From: DASYXT01 sp035934555 | GTDB lineage: Bacteria; Verrucomicrobiota; Verrucomicrobiia; Limisphaerales; UBA8199 | Reading direction: 5' to 3' | NCBI GenBank assembly: GCA_035934555.1 | Contig: DASYXT010000002.1 | Span: 1 to 64,000 of the forward strand | DNA length: 64,000 bases | Shown: positions 17,301-26,212 of the stretch, piece after piece | Layout: each line of letters opens with the position of its first letter | Position numbering within the stretch: the stretch's first letter is position 1 | Translations under genes and position numbers: made by a program | The notes under the pieces: generated by a model | Databases searched by the model: none | Seen by the model: the letters and a program-made list of their open reading frames with translations, nothing else | Told to the model about the DNA's origin: nothing

Positions 17301-18516
17301 GGCTTCGGCGCCAGCTTAGCCATTCGTGCGCCGTGCCCGGAGAAATGTAGTAGTCAGTGTTGACACCCGCTGCTTTGAGAGCTTCGGTGTTCGCCTTTGG
17401 GTCGCCGCCGAAAGGTCCGCGGCTGGCGCCCGGCCCGCGGTTGGCGGGGTCCACTTCGCGGCTGCCGTAGCTAACGAATACCAGCTTGACCTTCTGCTTG
17501 AAGGCCGCCAGGTCGGCGATGTTTGTCGGCGCGATGCTGCCGCCACTGAAGATGCCAATCTGCGAGAACGTATCGAGGTTCGCCAAGGTGATCTGGCGGG
17601 TCTGCATGCCGCCCATCGAGAGCCCGGCCATGGCCCGGTTCGGTTGCTCGGCCAGGGTACGGTAGTGGGCATCAATGTAAGGGATGAGGTCCCGGATAAG
17701 GACTCGCTCGAAAGCGCTGAAATCAAACCGGCGTCCGCCCGGACCGGGCGCACTGCCCGAGGCGTTCGTGGTGCCGGCAGCGCTCGCGGCGCCGGGCCGG
17801 CTTGTCGAGGCGGCTCGGCTCCCAAAGGCGGTCGAACCGCCAGGGACATAGCTGTTGGCCATAACAATGATGAAGGGCTTGCACTTCCCCTCGGCGAGCA
17901 GGTTGTCCATGATCAATCCCGCGTGGCCCTGGCTGCCCCACCCGGTTTCATCTTCACCGGCGCCATGCTGCAAATACAAAACCGGATAACGCGTGGACGG
18001 CTCTTTTCCGTAGTCCGGTGGGGTGTAAACGAAGCAGCGGAGAGTGGCATCGGCGCTCTTGGAATGGTACAAAACCTCTCGCAAATCACCGTGCGGCACG
18101 TCCTTGAGCGCATAGAAGTCCTGATCGTGGGCGGGGACCTCCAGGCCGCTGCCCCAACGGTTGCCGCCGTAGAAATACAAACTGCCCGGGTCGGGAACCT
18201 GCGCGCCATCTATCACGAGCTGGTAATAATGAAAACCCTCGTCCTGCGGCCGCGTAACACCGACCCAGGCCCCACCATCCTCCCGGGTCAGGGGATATTT
18301 TGCACCCCCCAGAAATTCCAGCGAGACGCTCTGGGCCTGCGGCGCAATGACCCGGGCCCGGACGCGCCTTTCAGAGTTGATCTGCGGATACTGTTTGCCG
18401 GGCTGATTCAATGAAGACGGCTTGAAATCTTCCACCGGGGGCTGGTCCGTCTGGGCCAGGCAAACCGAACCTAAAATCATGCCAGCAACCGCCAGCAGCG
18501 AGAGTTTTGTTTTCAT
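14332..18516 (-). CDS. Multidomain secreted enzyme: CE1 esterase, malectin-like domain and GH51 arabinofuranosidase
   Basis: This 1394-residue protein has four readable parts. After a signal peptide (1-21) comes an E-set beta-sandwich (about 40-130) and a CE1-type esterase (about 130-400) with nucleophile Ser300 in GLSMGG. Residues about 450-560 form a small lipocalin-like domain (GVWKSAFDSQ...). Residues about 568-715 are malectin-like (KAGSSQPLKD, FAETFEG), a carbohydrate-binding fold. After an Ala/Thr/Pro linker, residues about 759-1394 are a GH51 alpha-L-arabinofuranosidase with acid/base Glu1098 in VGNEDEF and probable nucleophile Glu1181 in FCGEWATR. The combination fits removal of feruloylated arabinose side chains from arabinoxylan or pectin. 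It is followed by a second esterase. Confidence 0.92.
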   Translation of the reverse strand: MKTKLSLLAVAGMILGSVCLAQTDQPPVEDFKPSSLNQPGKQYPQINSERRVRARVIAPQAQSVSLEFLGGAKYPLTREDGGAWVGVTRPQDEGFHYYQLVIDGAQVPDPGSLYFYGGNRWGSGLEVPAHDQDFYALKDVPHGDLREVLYHSKSADATLRCFVYTPPDYGKEPSTRYPVLYLQHGAGEDETGWGSQGHAGLIMDNLLAEGKCKPFIIVMANSYVPGGSTAFGSRAASTSRPGAASAAGTTNASGSAPGPGGRRFDFSAFERVLIRDLIPYIDAHYRTLAEQPNRAMAGLSMGGMQTRQITLANLDTFSQIGIFSGGSIAPTNIADLAAFKQKVKLVFVSYGSREVDPANRGPGASRGPFGGDPKANTEALKAAGVNTDYYISPGTAHEWLSWRRSLHQFAQLVFQDDPMSIATALQAADPPVTVSQSAGETGAAASAPAAKASLISGVWKSAFDSQIGNQKYTFIFKQDGGQLTGKANSEVGDQKRESELKEGKVDGDKISFVETLSFQDNEIRITYTGKLSADGNAIQFTREVGTFAKEEIVATRAETTSASTSGAAKIIRIKAGSSQPLKDAEGNIWLADQGFEGGQTIERPDIQIANTKSPDLYRAERYSMDSFSWPVPNGKYLVKLHFAETFEGITGPGERVFSFNVQGHEFKDFDVWVKAGGPLKAYVETVPVEVTAGVIKITFAPKVENPQINAIEIIPEPGTGASSESPAPTATTAAVSAPAITPAVTAPETSAGNSVSATPTLQIIADKITGTVSPTLYGLMTEEINFSYEGGLYGELLRNRSFKANTQSPQFWSALGEAGIELDTNQPLNSALNLSLKLDATKASKTSPAGVANDGFWGIPVRPHTKYRASFYARGEAFSGPLTLSLESADGKTVFSSATVSKITGAWKKYEATLKTGNIPSSKDNRFVIRAATPGTVWLQNVSLFPPTYHNRPNGTRPDIMRLLADMQPKFLRFPGGNYLEGNTIAERFNWKETIGDVAQRPGHRSPWGYWSTDGFGLLEFLQWCEDLRMEPVLAVYAGYSLRGQHIEPGPELEPFVQDALEEIEYVSGDSKTKWGAQRAKDGHPKPFKLTYVEVGNEDEFDRSRSYEGRFAQFYDAIKAKYPNLQVISTMGFEHSAQEVRGRVPDLVDEHYYRSQEDMEAHALDYDKYSRTNKTKIFCGEWATRVGSPTPNMAGALGDAAWMSGMERNSDLVLISCYAPLFVNVSQLTGPGRSMQWSSDLLGYDALTSYGSPSYYAQKMFSTLHGDQILATDSQNIPTREWQRRARRGVSPPPQQLREIFFDATRDSRRGTIYLKVVNEAGTPHPIHIRINGCSSIKAEGEAVVLAASSPDDTNSLEQPHRIVPRAERVTGVSGDFTREFPAYSITVLKLNTK

Positions 18517-18938
18517 GTTGTTTTTGGGAGGCTGTGAGAGTGAATGTGGTGGCTAATTCTGAGGCGGGACAAATGTTTTTGGGAGCGTGTTGGATTGTCC
18601 AAAGCAGAGGAACACAAACAGATTCGTGTCCTGGGAAAATGCGCTCTCACTGAGCAAGAGCAAGCCTGCGAGAATAAGGCATCGTGAGTTCCGTCTCATG
18701 ATCGTGCGATTTGCGGCCACTCCGAACCCGGGTGGCTCAGCGTTGCCCGACGCCTCCCGCTTCGGTCGCGGTGGCCTTACCCGACCCGCGCAACTCCCGC
18801 CAGAGGTTGCTCGAGCTTAAACCAAATGAACGTGCTGACAAGCCGATATGCCGCCACGCCAGCTAAAACGCTTTTGTGTACTGATTTAGAGCGAAGTCCG
18901 ATGTATTTATTCGCTGCACATCGTAAATTCTATCACGA
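18517..18938. other. Divergent intergenic region between the esterase/GH51 and GH95 genes
   Basis: These 422 bases separate two divergent polysaccharide-degradation genes and should hold both promoters and any shared operator. I see no convincing gene, no strong sigma-70 pair and no long palindrome. Short open frames here have no gene-like features. Confidence 0.5.
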
Positions 18939-21209
18939 ATGAAACCTTACTATTCTCAACCGCAAAGGCAGATTAAGATCAAGTTCCTCCTCCTGGCCTT
19001 GATCGTCCTCCTCGAAGGTGCGGTCCAGGGCTTCTCGGTCCTCACCTACCGCGCGCCGGCGCGGCAATGGTCGAGTGAGGCCCTGCCGCTGGGCAACGGC
19101 CGCATGGGTGGCATGTTGTTCGGCGGGGTTGCCCAAGAACGAATACAATTCAACGAGCAAAGCCTGTGGTCGGGCGACAACAACTGGGATGGGGACTACG
19201 ACACCGGCGAGCATGGCTTCGGTTCTTACCGCAATTTTGGGGACCTGGTGATCACTTGGGACAATGGGAAGACGAACTTAGGTGCCACACGCCCGGGCGA
19301 AGGGCAGGGAAGCGGCACTTCGGTTCCCGCCGATTACCGGCGCGTGCTCAACATTGCCACGGGCATCCATACCACTACCTTCACACAAGACGATGTGAAA
19401 TATACCCGGGAAGCTTTTGCCAGCCACCCGGACCAGGTCATGGTCTTTCACTACGCCGCCAATAAGCCTGGTGCGCTTTCTGGTCGAATTAGCCTCAAAT
19501 CGGGTCAGACCGCGAAAACCCAGGCGACCGAGCAAAGCCTCTCTTTTGCTGGCGAGATGCCCAACCACCTCAAATACGCTTGCATTGTTCAGGTCCTCAA
19601 TCAGGGTGGCGCACTGGCGGCCGATGGCGAGGCTCTCACTTTTAGCCATTGCGACGAACTGACCTTGCTCATGGATGCTCGCACCAACTACAAGCCGGAC
19701 TACAATGCCGGCTGGCGCGGCGCCGCTCCCTTGCCGCTGGTCGAGCAGGAACTGGCGGCGGCGCGAGCCAAATCCTATGAGGCATTGCGCAGTGCTCATA
19801 TCCGGGATCTGTCTTCGTTACTGGACCGCGTCACCCTGCAACTCGGCACTACGCCTGCCGAAGTGCTGGCAATGCCGACCGATGCGCGATTGAAGCGTTA
19901 TGCCGGCGGCGCGGGCGATCTCGATCTGGAAGCAACCATGTTCTATTACGGCCGCTACCTGCTTGCCAGTTGCTCCCGGCCCGGCGGCCTGCCCGCGAAC
20001 CTGCAAGGCCTGTGGAACGATAGCAATACCCCGGCCTGGGCGAGCGATTACCACAATGACATCAATGTGCAGATGAACTATTGGGGCGCTGAGCCGGCGA
20101 ACCTTTCTGAATGTCATCTGCCGCTGATCGACTTCATCGTCGCGGCCGAGGAACCTTGCCGCATTGCCACCCGCAGAGCCTTCGGCGCCAGCACGCGGGG
20201 CTGGACAGCCCGCACCAGCCAGAGCATTTTCGGCGGCAACGGCTGGGACTGGAACATTCCTGCCAGCGCCTGGTATGCTCATCATGTGTTCGAGCATTGG
20301 GCCTTCACGCAGGACGAAGAGTACCTGGCAAAAACCGCTTACCCGCTCATCAAAGAGATCTGCCAGTACTGGGAGGACCGTCTTAAGCGGCGGCCTGACG
20401 GCACTCTGGTCGCCCCGAATGGCTGGTCCCCAGAGCACGGGCCGCACGAAGATGGTGTCATGCACGACCAACAACTCATCTGGGACCTGTTTCAGAATTA
20501 CCTCGAGGCCGCCCGGGCGCTTCAGCTCGATTCCGATTACCAGGCGAAGATCGCCGACCTGCAGAAACACCTCGCCCCTAATAAAATTGGCAAGTGGGGA
20601 CAACTCCAGGAATGGCAGACCGACCGTGACGATCCCAACGACACGCACCGCCACACATCGCACCTGTTCGCCGTCTATCCAGGGCGTCAAATCAGCCTGA
20701 GCCAGACGCCGGACCTGGCGCGAGCCGCGATCGTCTCGCTCAAAGCGCGCAGCAACGACCATGGCGACCAGCCATTCAGGGTAGATACCACGGTCGGCGA
20801 CAGCCGCCGCTCCTGGACCTGGCCCTGGCGCTGCGCCATATGGGCGCGCCTGGGCGAGGGTGATCGCGCCGGAATCATGGTCCGCGGCCTCCTCACGTAC
20901 AACACGCTCGATAATCTCTTTTGCAACCATCCGCCCTTCCAGATGGACGGCAACTTCGGCATCACCGGCGCCATCGCCGAGATGCTGCTCCAATCCCATA
21001 CCGGCGAGATTGCCCTCATCCCAGCCCTGCCCAAAGAGTGGGCGGCCAGCGGCTCGTTCAAGGGGCTGAAGGCCCGCGGCAACTTCACCGTCGATGCCGC
21101 CTGGAAGGACGGCAAGGTGACGGAGTTCTCCATCCGCTCGCCCAACGCGCGTCCGGTCAAAGTCCGCGTAAACGGTGAAGTTAAAACCGTAAATTCCTTG
21201 AAGGAGTGA
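18939..21209 (+). CDS. Glycoside hydrolase family 95 (alpha-L-fucosidase or alpha-L-galactosidase)
   Basis: This is a 756-residue GH95 enzyme that hydrolyses terminal alpha-1,2-linked L-fucose, or L-galactose in some members, by inversion. An N-terminal signal-type segment (about residues 14-32) is followed by the beta-domain starting with YRAPARQW and LPLGNGRMGGMLFGG. The (alpha/alpha)6 catalytic domain carries the paired Asn region INVQMNYWG (Asn376 onward), the general acid Glu499 in SPEHGPHEDG, and Asp670 in QMDGNFG. All expected catalytic residues are present. Divergent from the feruloyl esterase/arabinofuranosidase gene, it suggests a pectin or xyloglucan/arabinoxylan substrate. Confidence 0.94.
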   Translation: MKPYYSQPQRQIKIKFLLLALIVLLEGAVQGFSVLTYRAPARQWSSEALPLGNGRMGGMLFGGVAQERIQFNEQSLWSGDNNWDGDYDTGEHGFGSYRNFGDLVITWDNGKTNLGATRPGEGQGSGTSVPADYRRVLNIATGIHTTTFTQDDVKYTREAFASHPDQVMVFHYAANKPGALSGRISLKSGQTAKTQATEQSLSFAGEMPNHLKYACIVQVLNQGGALAADGEALTFSHCDELTLLMDARTNYKPDYNAGWRGAAPLPLVEQELAAARAKSYEALRSAHIRDLSSLLDRVTLQLGTTPAEVLAMPTDARLKRYAGGAGDLDLEATMFYYGRYLLASCSRPGGLPANLQGLWNDSNTPAWASDYHNDINVQMNYWGAEPANLSECHLPLIDFIVAAEEPCRIATRRAFGASTRGWTARTSQSIFGGNGWDWNIPASAWYAHHVFEHWAFTQDEEYLAKTAYPLIKEICQYWEDRLKRRPDGTLVAPNGWSPEHGPHEDGVMHDQQLIWDLFQNYLEAARALQLDSDYQAKIADLQKHLAPNKIGKWGQLQEWQTDRDDPNDTHRHTSHLFAVYPGRQISLSQTPDLARAAIVSLKARSNDHGDQPFRVDTTVGDSRRSWTWPWRCAIWARLGEGDRAGIMVRGLLTYNTLDNLFCNHPPFQMDGNFGITGAIAEMLLQSHTGEIALIPALPKEWAASGSFKGLKARGNFTVDAAWKDGKVTEFSIRSPNARPVKVRVNGEVKTVNSLKE

Positions 21210-21346
21210 CCGCTGGCACGAATACCGCAAAGGTTCGAGCTTATGGACAGTCGGAAACCGCGTCTCTGTGCGTTCTCGACGCCTCTACGGTTGTGTTGAT
21301 GGTTCTTTGCGGTTGAGCGTCGAGGGCCAATGCGATAGCGTTTGCC

Positions 21347-21580
21347 ATGCCGATTTACGAATTTCATTGTGGGAAATGCGAGCGGGACAGCGAACTGCTG
21401 GTGCGTTCGAGCAACTGGAAGGGCGCCAGGTGCCCGCACTGCGGCTCAAACCGCTTATCCAAAAAATTGTCGGTTTTCGCTTCGAGCGGTGGAGGCGCGG
21501 CCGCGGAGGCGCCTGCGTGTGGCAACGGCGGCGGCGGCGGTTGCGGTTGCCATTGCAGTGGTGGCAAACACCGGCACTAA
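21347..21580 (+). CDS. FmdB-family zinc-ribbon protein
   Basis: This is a 77-residue protein with the FmdB zinc-ribbon: MPIYEFHCGKC at the N-terminus and RCPHCGS at about residues 28-34 supply the two CxxC knuckles. The C-terminus is Gly/Cys/His-rich (GGGGGCGCHCSGGKHRH) and could bind additional metal. FmdB-type proteins are annotated as putative regulators, but the function of most is unknown. The stop codon overlaps the end of the convergent HAD phosphatase gene by four bases. Confidence 0.88.
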   Translation: MPIYEFHCGKCERDSELLVRSSNWKGARCPHCGSNRLSKKLSVFASSGGGAAAEAPACGNGGGGGCGCHCSGGKHRH

Positions 21581-22251
21581 ACGAGCTCCGCGGGTAAAAC
21601 CCTGGTAAGGTCCGGCACGGCCCAATCGGGCTGGTGCCGCTGCAATTCTTCGAGCGTGGCGCCGCCGGTGGCGACCGCCAATACTTTGGCCCCAATCGCG
21701 CGCCCGCAGCGAATGTCCAGCGGTGTGTCGCCCACGACAACTATCTGCTCGCCACGCAACTCCTCGCCCAACAACCGGCTGCCGCGCTGACGAGCAATCG
21801 CGGCGATGTGGTCGCGTTCTTCATGATCATCGGCAAATGCGCCGGTCTCGAACAATTCCCACAATTTGAAGTGCCGCAGTTTGATCTCAGCGCCCAGACG
21901 GATATTGCCGGTCAGCAGGCCCAACAGGGGCGGGGAAGACAGCGCTTTTAAACCGCCGATGAACTCGAGGATGCCGGGGCAGGGGACCGTGTGGCTCTCA
22001 CGCAAGATTTGGTCGAGCCAGAAAACGTAGCGCTCGAAGAAGCGCGTAAAGTTTTCGGGCGTTGCGGCAATGCCGTGAAAGCCGAAGAACTCGCGCACGA
22101 GGCTGACGTCGGTGCGGCCGGCGAACTTCAGCCGCTCGAAACCGTCGCGCGCGCCAAACTCGGTTTCAAAAACCCTGGCAAACGCCTTCACGCCGGCACC
22201 CCCGGTGTGGACCAGCGTGCCGTCGATATCGAACAAAACCAGGCGAACCAT
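21577..22251 (-). CDS. HAD-superfamily hydrolase, phosphoglycolate phosphatase-like
   Basis: This is a haloacid dehalogenase phosphatase of about 224 residues. Motif I is FDIDGTLVHTG at residues 7-17, motif II is LLTGNIR, and motif IV is VVGDTPLDIRCGRAIGAK, with a helical cap between motifs I and II. The layout is close to Gph-type phosphoglycolate phosphatases, but the substrate cannot be settled. I start at ATG 22251 (MVRLVLFDIDGT); the longer frame adds 31 residues with no family similarity. It is convergent with, and overlaps by four bases, the FmdB-like gene. Confidence 0.9.
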   Translation of the reverse strand: MVRLVLFDIDGTLVHTGGAGVKAFARVFETEFGARDGFERLKFAGRTDVSLVREFFGFHGIAATPENFTRFFERYVFWLDQILRESHTVPCPGILEFIGGLKALSSPPLLGLLTGNIRLGAEIKLRHFKLWELFETGAFADDHEERDHIAAIARQRGSRLLGEELRGEQIVVVGDTPLDIRCGRAIGAKVLAVATGGATLEELQRHQPDWAVPDLTRVLPAELV

Positions 22252-22420
22252 GGGCAAAACAATAGGGTGATGCCTGGTCGAGCGCAATCCGCTCGTGCAA
22301 GGCCGGGTGTTGGACACTGGGTGCTCGTCTTCTTTATGTCGCAACGTTAATTAACAAAGCTATTGACAAAGAGGCGAATTCCGTCTTTGCTTAAGCCCAA
22401 TTCGGTGGGGCGGAGGTGTT

Positions 22421-23074
<654 letters not shown>

Positions 23075-23170
23075 CCTAATTGACAATGAGATTGCATCCC
23101 GAGGCGAAACTGGGTAGTAATCCATGCTGCGCCCGGTGTGAATTGACGAACCGGCGCGCGTGCTGGAAGA

Positions 23171-25507
23171 ATGATGTTGCGACATATTATACGCGGGTGG
23201 GCACTGCTGGCGCTGTTGGCAGGCAACCTGCTGGCCAGTTCGCCGGTTATCACCGGATTCACTCCTTCAGTCGGCTCTGCCGGGGATACCATCATGGTGA
23301 CGGGTAGCGGGTTCACCTCGCCCGGCATCACGTTCTATTTCTGGCAGGGCATTCCCGCAGCCTATTTGTACCCCAACAGCGACAGCCAATTGACCGTTAT
23401 CGTACCTGGCGGCATCAGAACAGGTCCTTTGGGCGTTCAGTTAGGCAATGACACCCCTGCTTATACTTCCACGGACTTCATCGCCATCGGCCCCGGACCG
23501 TATATCTCCGATTTTTCCCCCGCTTACGGAGCAGTGGGCGATTTGATCACGATTGATGGCGCGCATCTAACCAACTCGCCGGTGGTGAAGTTCAATGGAA
23601 CTGCGAGCGGCGAGGTGAGTGTCAATGCTGCGGGCTCGCAACTCACCGCGCGGGTCCCGGCGGGCGCCACGAGCGGTGTCATCACCGTGACCACGTCTTT
23701 GGGCACCGCCAGCAGCCCGGGCTCGTTTTTGGTGATCGGGACTGGGCCGTATGTTACCGGGTTCTCGCCCGCGGGCGGCGGCGCCGGTTTGCAAATCATT
23801 GTCACCGGGGTGCATTTCACAGGCGTGACTAATGTCTCGTTTGGCAACCAGCCGGGCGTGAGCCTCGCCGTGACCTCCGACAGCCAGCTCCAGGTTACGA
23901 CCCCTTCGAGCGTCGTCAGCGGCCCATTAACCCTGAGTTCCAGCCTGGGCACGTTCACGACCAGCTCCAATTTCTATGTGCCACCCACCCTCAGCAGCTT
24001 CTCTCCTGCGAATGGCCGCGCCGGTACGAACGTGACGATCAGCGGCGCAAACTTTTTAGGCGCAACAAGCGTTAAATTCGGGGGCCTCGCCGCCAGTTTC
24101 ACCGTGGTCAACAACACCAGCCTCCGCGCAACCGTTCCCAACGGCGTGACCAACGGCTTGATTCGCATTAACACGCCGATGTTTTCCTGCTTTTCGGCGA
24201 GCCAATTTACCGTCTCGCCCACCATCTCGGGATTTTCCCCAGCATTTGGGCCAGTCGGCACCAGCGTGACGATCACCGGGGCGAACCTCAACTCCGGCAC
24301 GCCGAGCGTGTGGTTTAATGGCGTGCAAGCAGCGACGCCGACCGGCGTAAGTTTTGGCCAGATCACTGCCGTCGTGCCGGCCGGCGCGACCACCGGTCCA
24401 CTGACGGTGAGCACCAGCAACGGCAGCACGGTAAGTGCGAATAATTTCCTCTTGCCGCCGAGCGTCAGCGGTTTCAGTCCTGTGGCGGGCACGGTGGGAA
24501 GCCGGGTAACGATCAACGGCCAGAACTTCCTGGCCGCAACGGCGGTGAGCTTCAATGGCAAACCCGCTTCCAGCTTTACGGTTACCAACAATTCTGTCCT
24601 CGGGGCGGTGATCCCCGCCGGCGTGATAACCGGGCCGCTCAGCGTCAGTACCCCGGCCGGCTCGGCCGCCAGCGTGGCCGTCTTTTACGGTGTGCCGGGC
24701 CTGACCAACTTTGCGCCGTTGCACGGAACGAACGGTACGTCGGTGACCTTGAGCGGCACCAACCTGCTGGGCGCAACCGCCGTGACGTTCAATGGCGTCT
24801 CCGCGCCCATAAATTCCAACGACGGTTTTCACATCGGCACGAGTGTGCCGGCAGGCGCGCAAACCGGGCCGATTAGCGTCGTGACGCCTGGGGGAACAAG
24901 CACCACGCCCACGAGCTTTGCGTTGGATCTGCCGAGTGAAATGGCCGTGTGGGGAACACCTGCCACCAACTCGGCGACCCTCGGCAGCAATCTGCTTTAC
25001 ACCATTTCCATCGTCAATTATGGCCCCAACGCCGCTCCCAATGTGATGGTGACCAATTTGCTGCCGGGTTCAGTGAGGCTGAAATCAGCGACGATAAACC
25101 AGGGGACGCTGAACACGAATGGCAATCCGATCCTGGGCACCCTGGGAACGATGGTGAGCGGCGCTGCCGTCACGCTGCAAATTACGGTGGTGCCGCAAGC
25201 GCTCGGTTACATCACCAATTCGATGAGCGTGGGCAGCGGGAACCCGGACCCTCAGCCGTATGACAACCAGGCGACGATTGGCACTCTGGTGCACTCTCCC
25301 GCGGTGCTTTCGATCCAACAGCTCACGAATCTCGTGATGGTCGCTTGGCCGGCCGACCTGACCAATTGCACCCTGCAAGCCAAAAATATTCAGCCAACTA
25401 ACACGTTTTGGTCCAATGTGCTGACCGCGCCAGTGACCTCACCCAACCAACTGTCGGTTACGGAAGCGCTGACGAATAAGGTTCGGCTGTACCGGCTCGC
25501 GCGCTGA
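23171..25507 (+). CDS. Secreted IPT/TIG-repeat surface protein with DUF11-like domain
   Basis: This 778-residue exported protein has a signal peptide (1-22) and seven tandem IPT/TIG beta-sandwich repeats of about 80 residues, each opening with a pattern like GFSPxxGxxGxxVTIxGxxF, from about residue 25 to 575. A DUF11-like domain follows (about 590-700, with NYGPNAAPNVMVTNLLPG), and then a C-terminal module of about 65 residues ending in LYRLAR. Such proteins are usually cell-surface or extracellular adhesion scaffolds. I see no catalytic domain. The C-terminal module resembles the ends of the proteins at 44426 and 45208 and may be an export or anchoring signal. Confidence 0.9.
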   Translation: MMLRHIIRGWALLALLAGNLLASSPVITGFTPSVGSAGDTIMVTGSGFTSPGITFYFWQGIPAAYLYPNSDSQLTVIVPGGIRTGPLGVQLGNDTPAYTSTDFIAIGPGPYISDFSPAYGAVGDLITIDGAHLTNSPVVKFNGTASGEVSVNAAGSQLTARVPAGATSGVITVTTSLGTASSPGSFLVIGTGPYVTGFSPAGGGAGLQIIVTGVHFTGVTNVSFGNQPGVSLAVTSDSQLQVTTPSSVVSGPLTLSSSLGTFTTSSNFYVPPTLSSFSPANGRAGTNVTISGANFLGATSVKFGGLAASFTVVNNTSLRATVPNGVTNGLIRINTPMFSCFSASQFTVSPTISGFSPAFGPVGTSVTITGANLNSGTPSVWFNGVQAATPTGVSFGQITAVVPAGATTGPLTVSTSNGSTVSANNFLLPPSVSGFSPVAGTVGSRVTINGQNFLAATAVSFNGKPASSFTVTNNSVLGAVIPAGVITGPLSVSTPAGSAASVAVFYGVPGLTNFAPLHGTNGTSVTLSGTNLLGATAVTFNGVSAPINSNDGFHIGTSVPAGAQTGPISVVTPGGTSTTPTSFALDLPSEMAVWGTPATNSATLGSNLLYTISIVNYGPNAAPNVMVTNLLPGSVRLKSATINQGTLNTNGNPILGTLGTMVSGAAVTLQITVVPQALGYITNSMSVGSGNPDPQPYDNQATIGTLVHSPAVLSIQQLTNLVMVAWPADLTNCTLQAKNIQPTNTFWSNVLTAPVTSPNQLSVTEALTNKVRLYRLAR

Positions 25508-25522
25508 GCTCGGTTTTCTGAT

Positions 25523-26212
25523 TTACCGTCGCTGGTTGTAACCGGGTTGGGAGTATTTCCTCACCGCCAGCTCGTCGGCACGGCGGCGCAACTCATCGTC
25601 GAGACCAAATTCCACCCAGTCCGCCCCCTGCCACTGCCGCGCAGCTTCAAGCATTGCCGGTTGCCAGGTGCGGCGCGGCAACCCTGGCGGAGGTGGCTGG
25701 ACGGAGCCCTGGATGAGCAGGCCATCCCGCCGACGCCGCTGGGCAGCCCCGGCGATCTTCTGTCCGCTGCGCAGCAGATCGAACTGCTCATGACCGGCGA
25801 AGCATTGGCCGGGCGAGACTTTCCGCGCCGAGGGGGCAATTTCGGTTGTGACGTTGGCAATCGCGAAGGCCTGTCGGAGCCATTCATGCACCCGGCGATA
25901 GCTTTCGATTGCTGGCAGCGAATACCAGGGATGGTTCGGTGGAAACATCACACTGTAGGTCCAGTCGGCGTCGTGTGGAACCAGACCACCGGCGGTGGGC
26001 CGGCGGACCAAAGGTCGAAGCGCCGTGAGGGAAGCAATGACGGCGTGATTCTGAAAATAACCGAACGAAGCCGCTGGTTGAGTCCATGCGTAGAATCGCA
26101 GCAGCGGGTGTTCGAGCCGCGGCATGGCCTCCAGCAGCGCCTCGTCCAGCGCCATGTTGAAGGCAGCCTCCCCTGCGGCGCAATCCAGCACGAGCCAAGC
26201 CGCGCCGCTCAT
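25523..26212 (-). CDS. Lipoate-protein ligase A-like protein
   Basis: This is a biotin/lipoate ligase-fold protein of about 229 residues, expected to attach or transfer lipoyl or octanoyl groups to carrier lysines. Family features are NMALDEALLE near residue 17, RRPTAGGLVPHD near 67 (usually RR-TGGG---H) and the ligase lysine in GQKIAGAAQRR near 145. The glycine-rich motif deviates from the canonical TGGG, so specificity is uncertain; a LipM-like octanoyltransferase is also possible. I start at ATG 26212, which overlaps the nth stop codon as ATGA, implying coupled translation. The longer open frame upstream runs through nth. Confidence 0.82.
   Translation of the reverse strand: MSGAAWLVLDCAAGEAAFNMALDEALLEAMPRLEHPLLRFYAWTQPAASFGYFQNHAVIASLTALRPLVRRPTAGGLVPHDADWTYSVMFPPNHPWYSLPAIESYRRVHEWLRQAFAIANVTTEIAPSARKVSPGQCFAGHEQFDLLRSGQKIAGAAQRRRRDGLLIQGSVQPPPPGLPRRTWQPAMLEAARQWQGADWVEFGLDDELRRRADELAVRKYSQPGYNQRR

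Noticed and set aside
17326..18414. Plus-strand open frame of about 362 codons opposite the esterase part of the 1394-residue enzyme
   Set aside because: The translated sequence is Arg/Gly-rich with no motif and mirrors the esterase codons; treated as a shadow.
19818..21230. Long minus-strand open frame of about 470 codons opposite the GH95 gene
   Set aside because: It is antisense to a gene with full catalytic motifs, has no domain of its own, and long antisense frames are expected at this GC content.
22363..22390. TTGACA before the prepilin-like gene as a promoter
   Set aside because: No acceptable -10 box lies 15-19 bases downstream; the nearest candidates match the consensus poorly.
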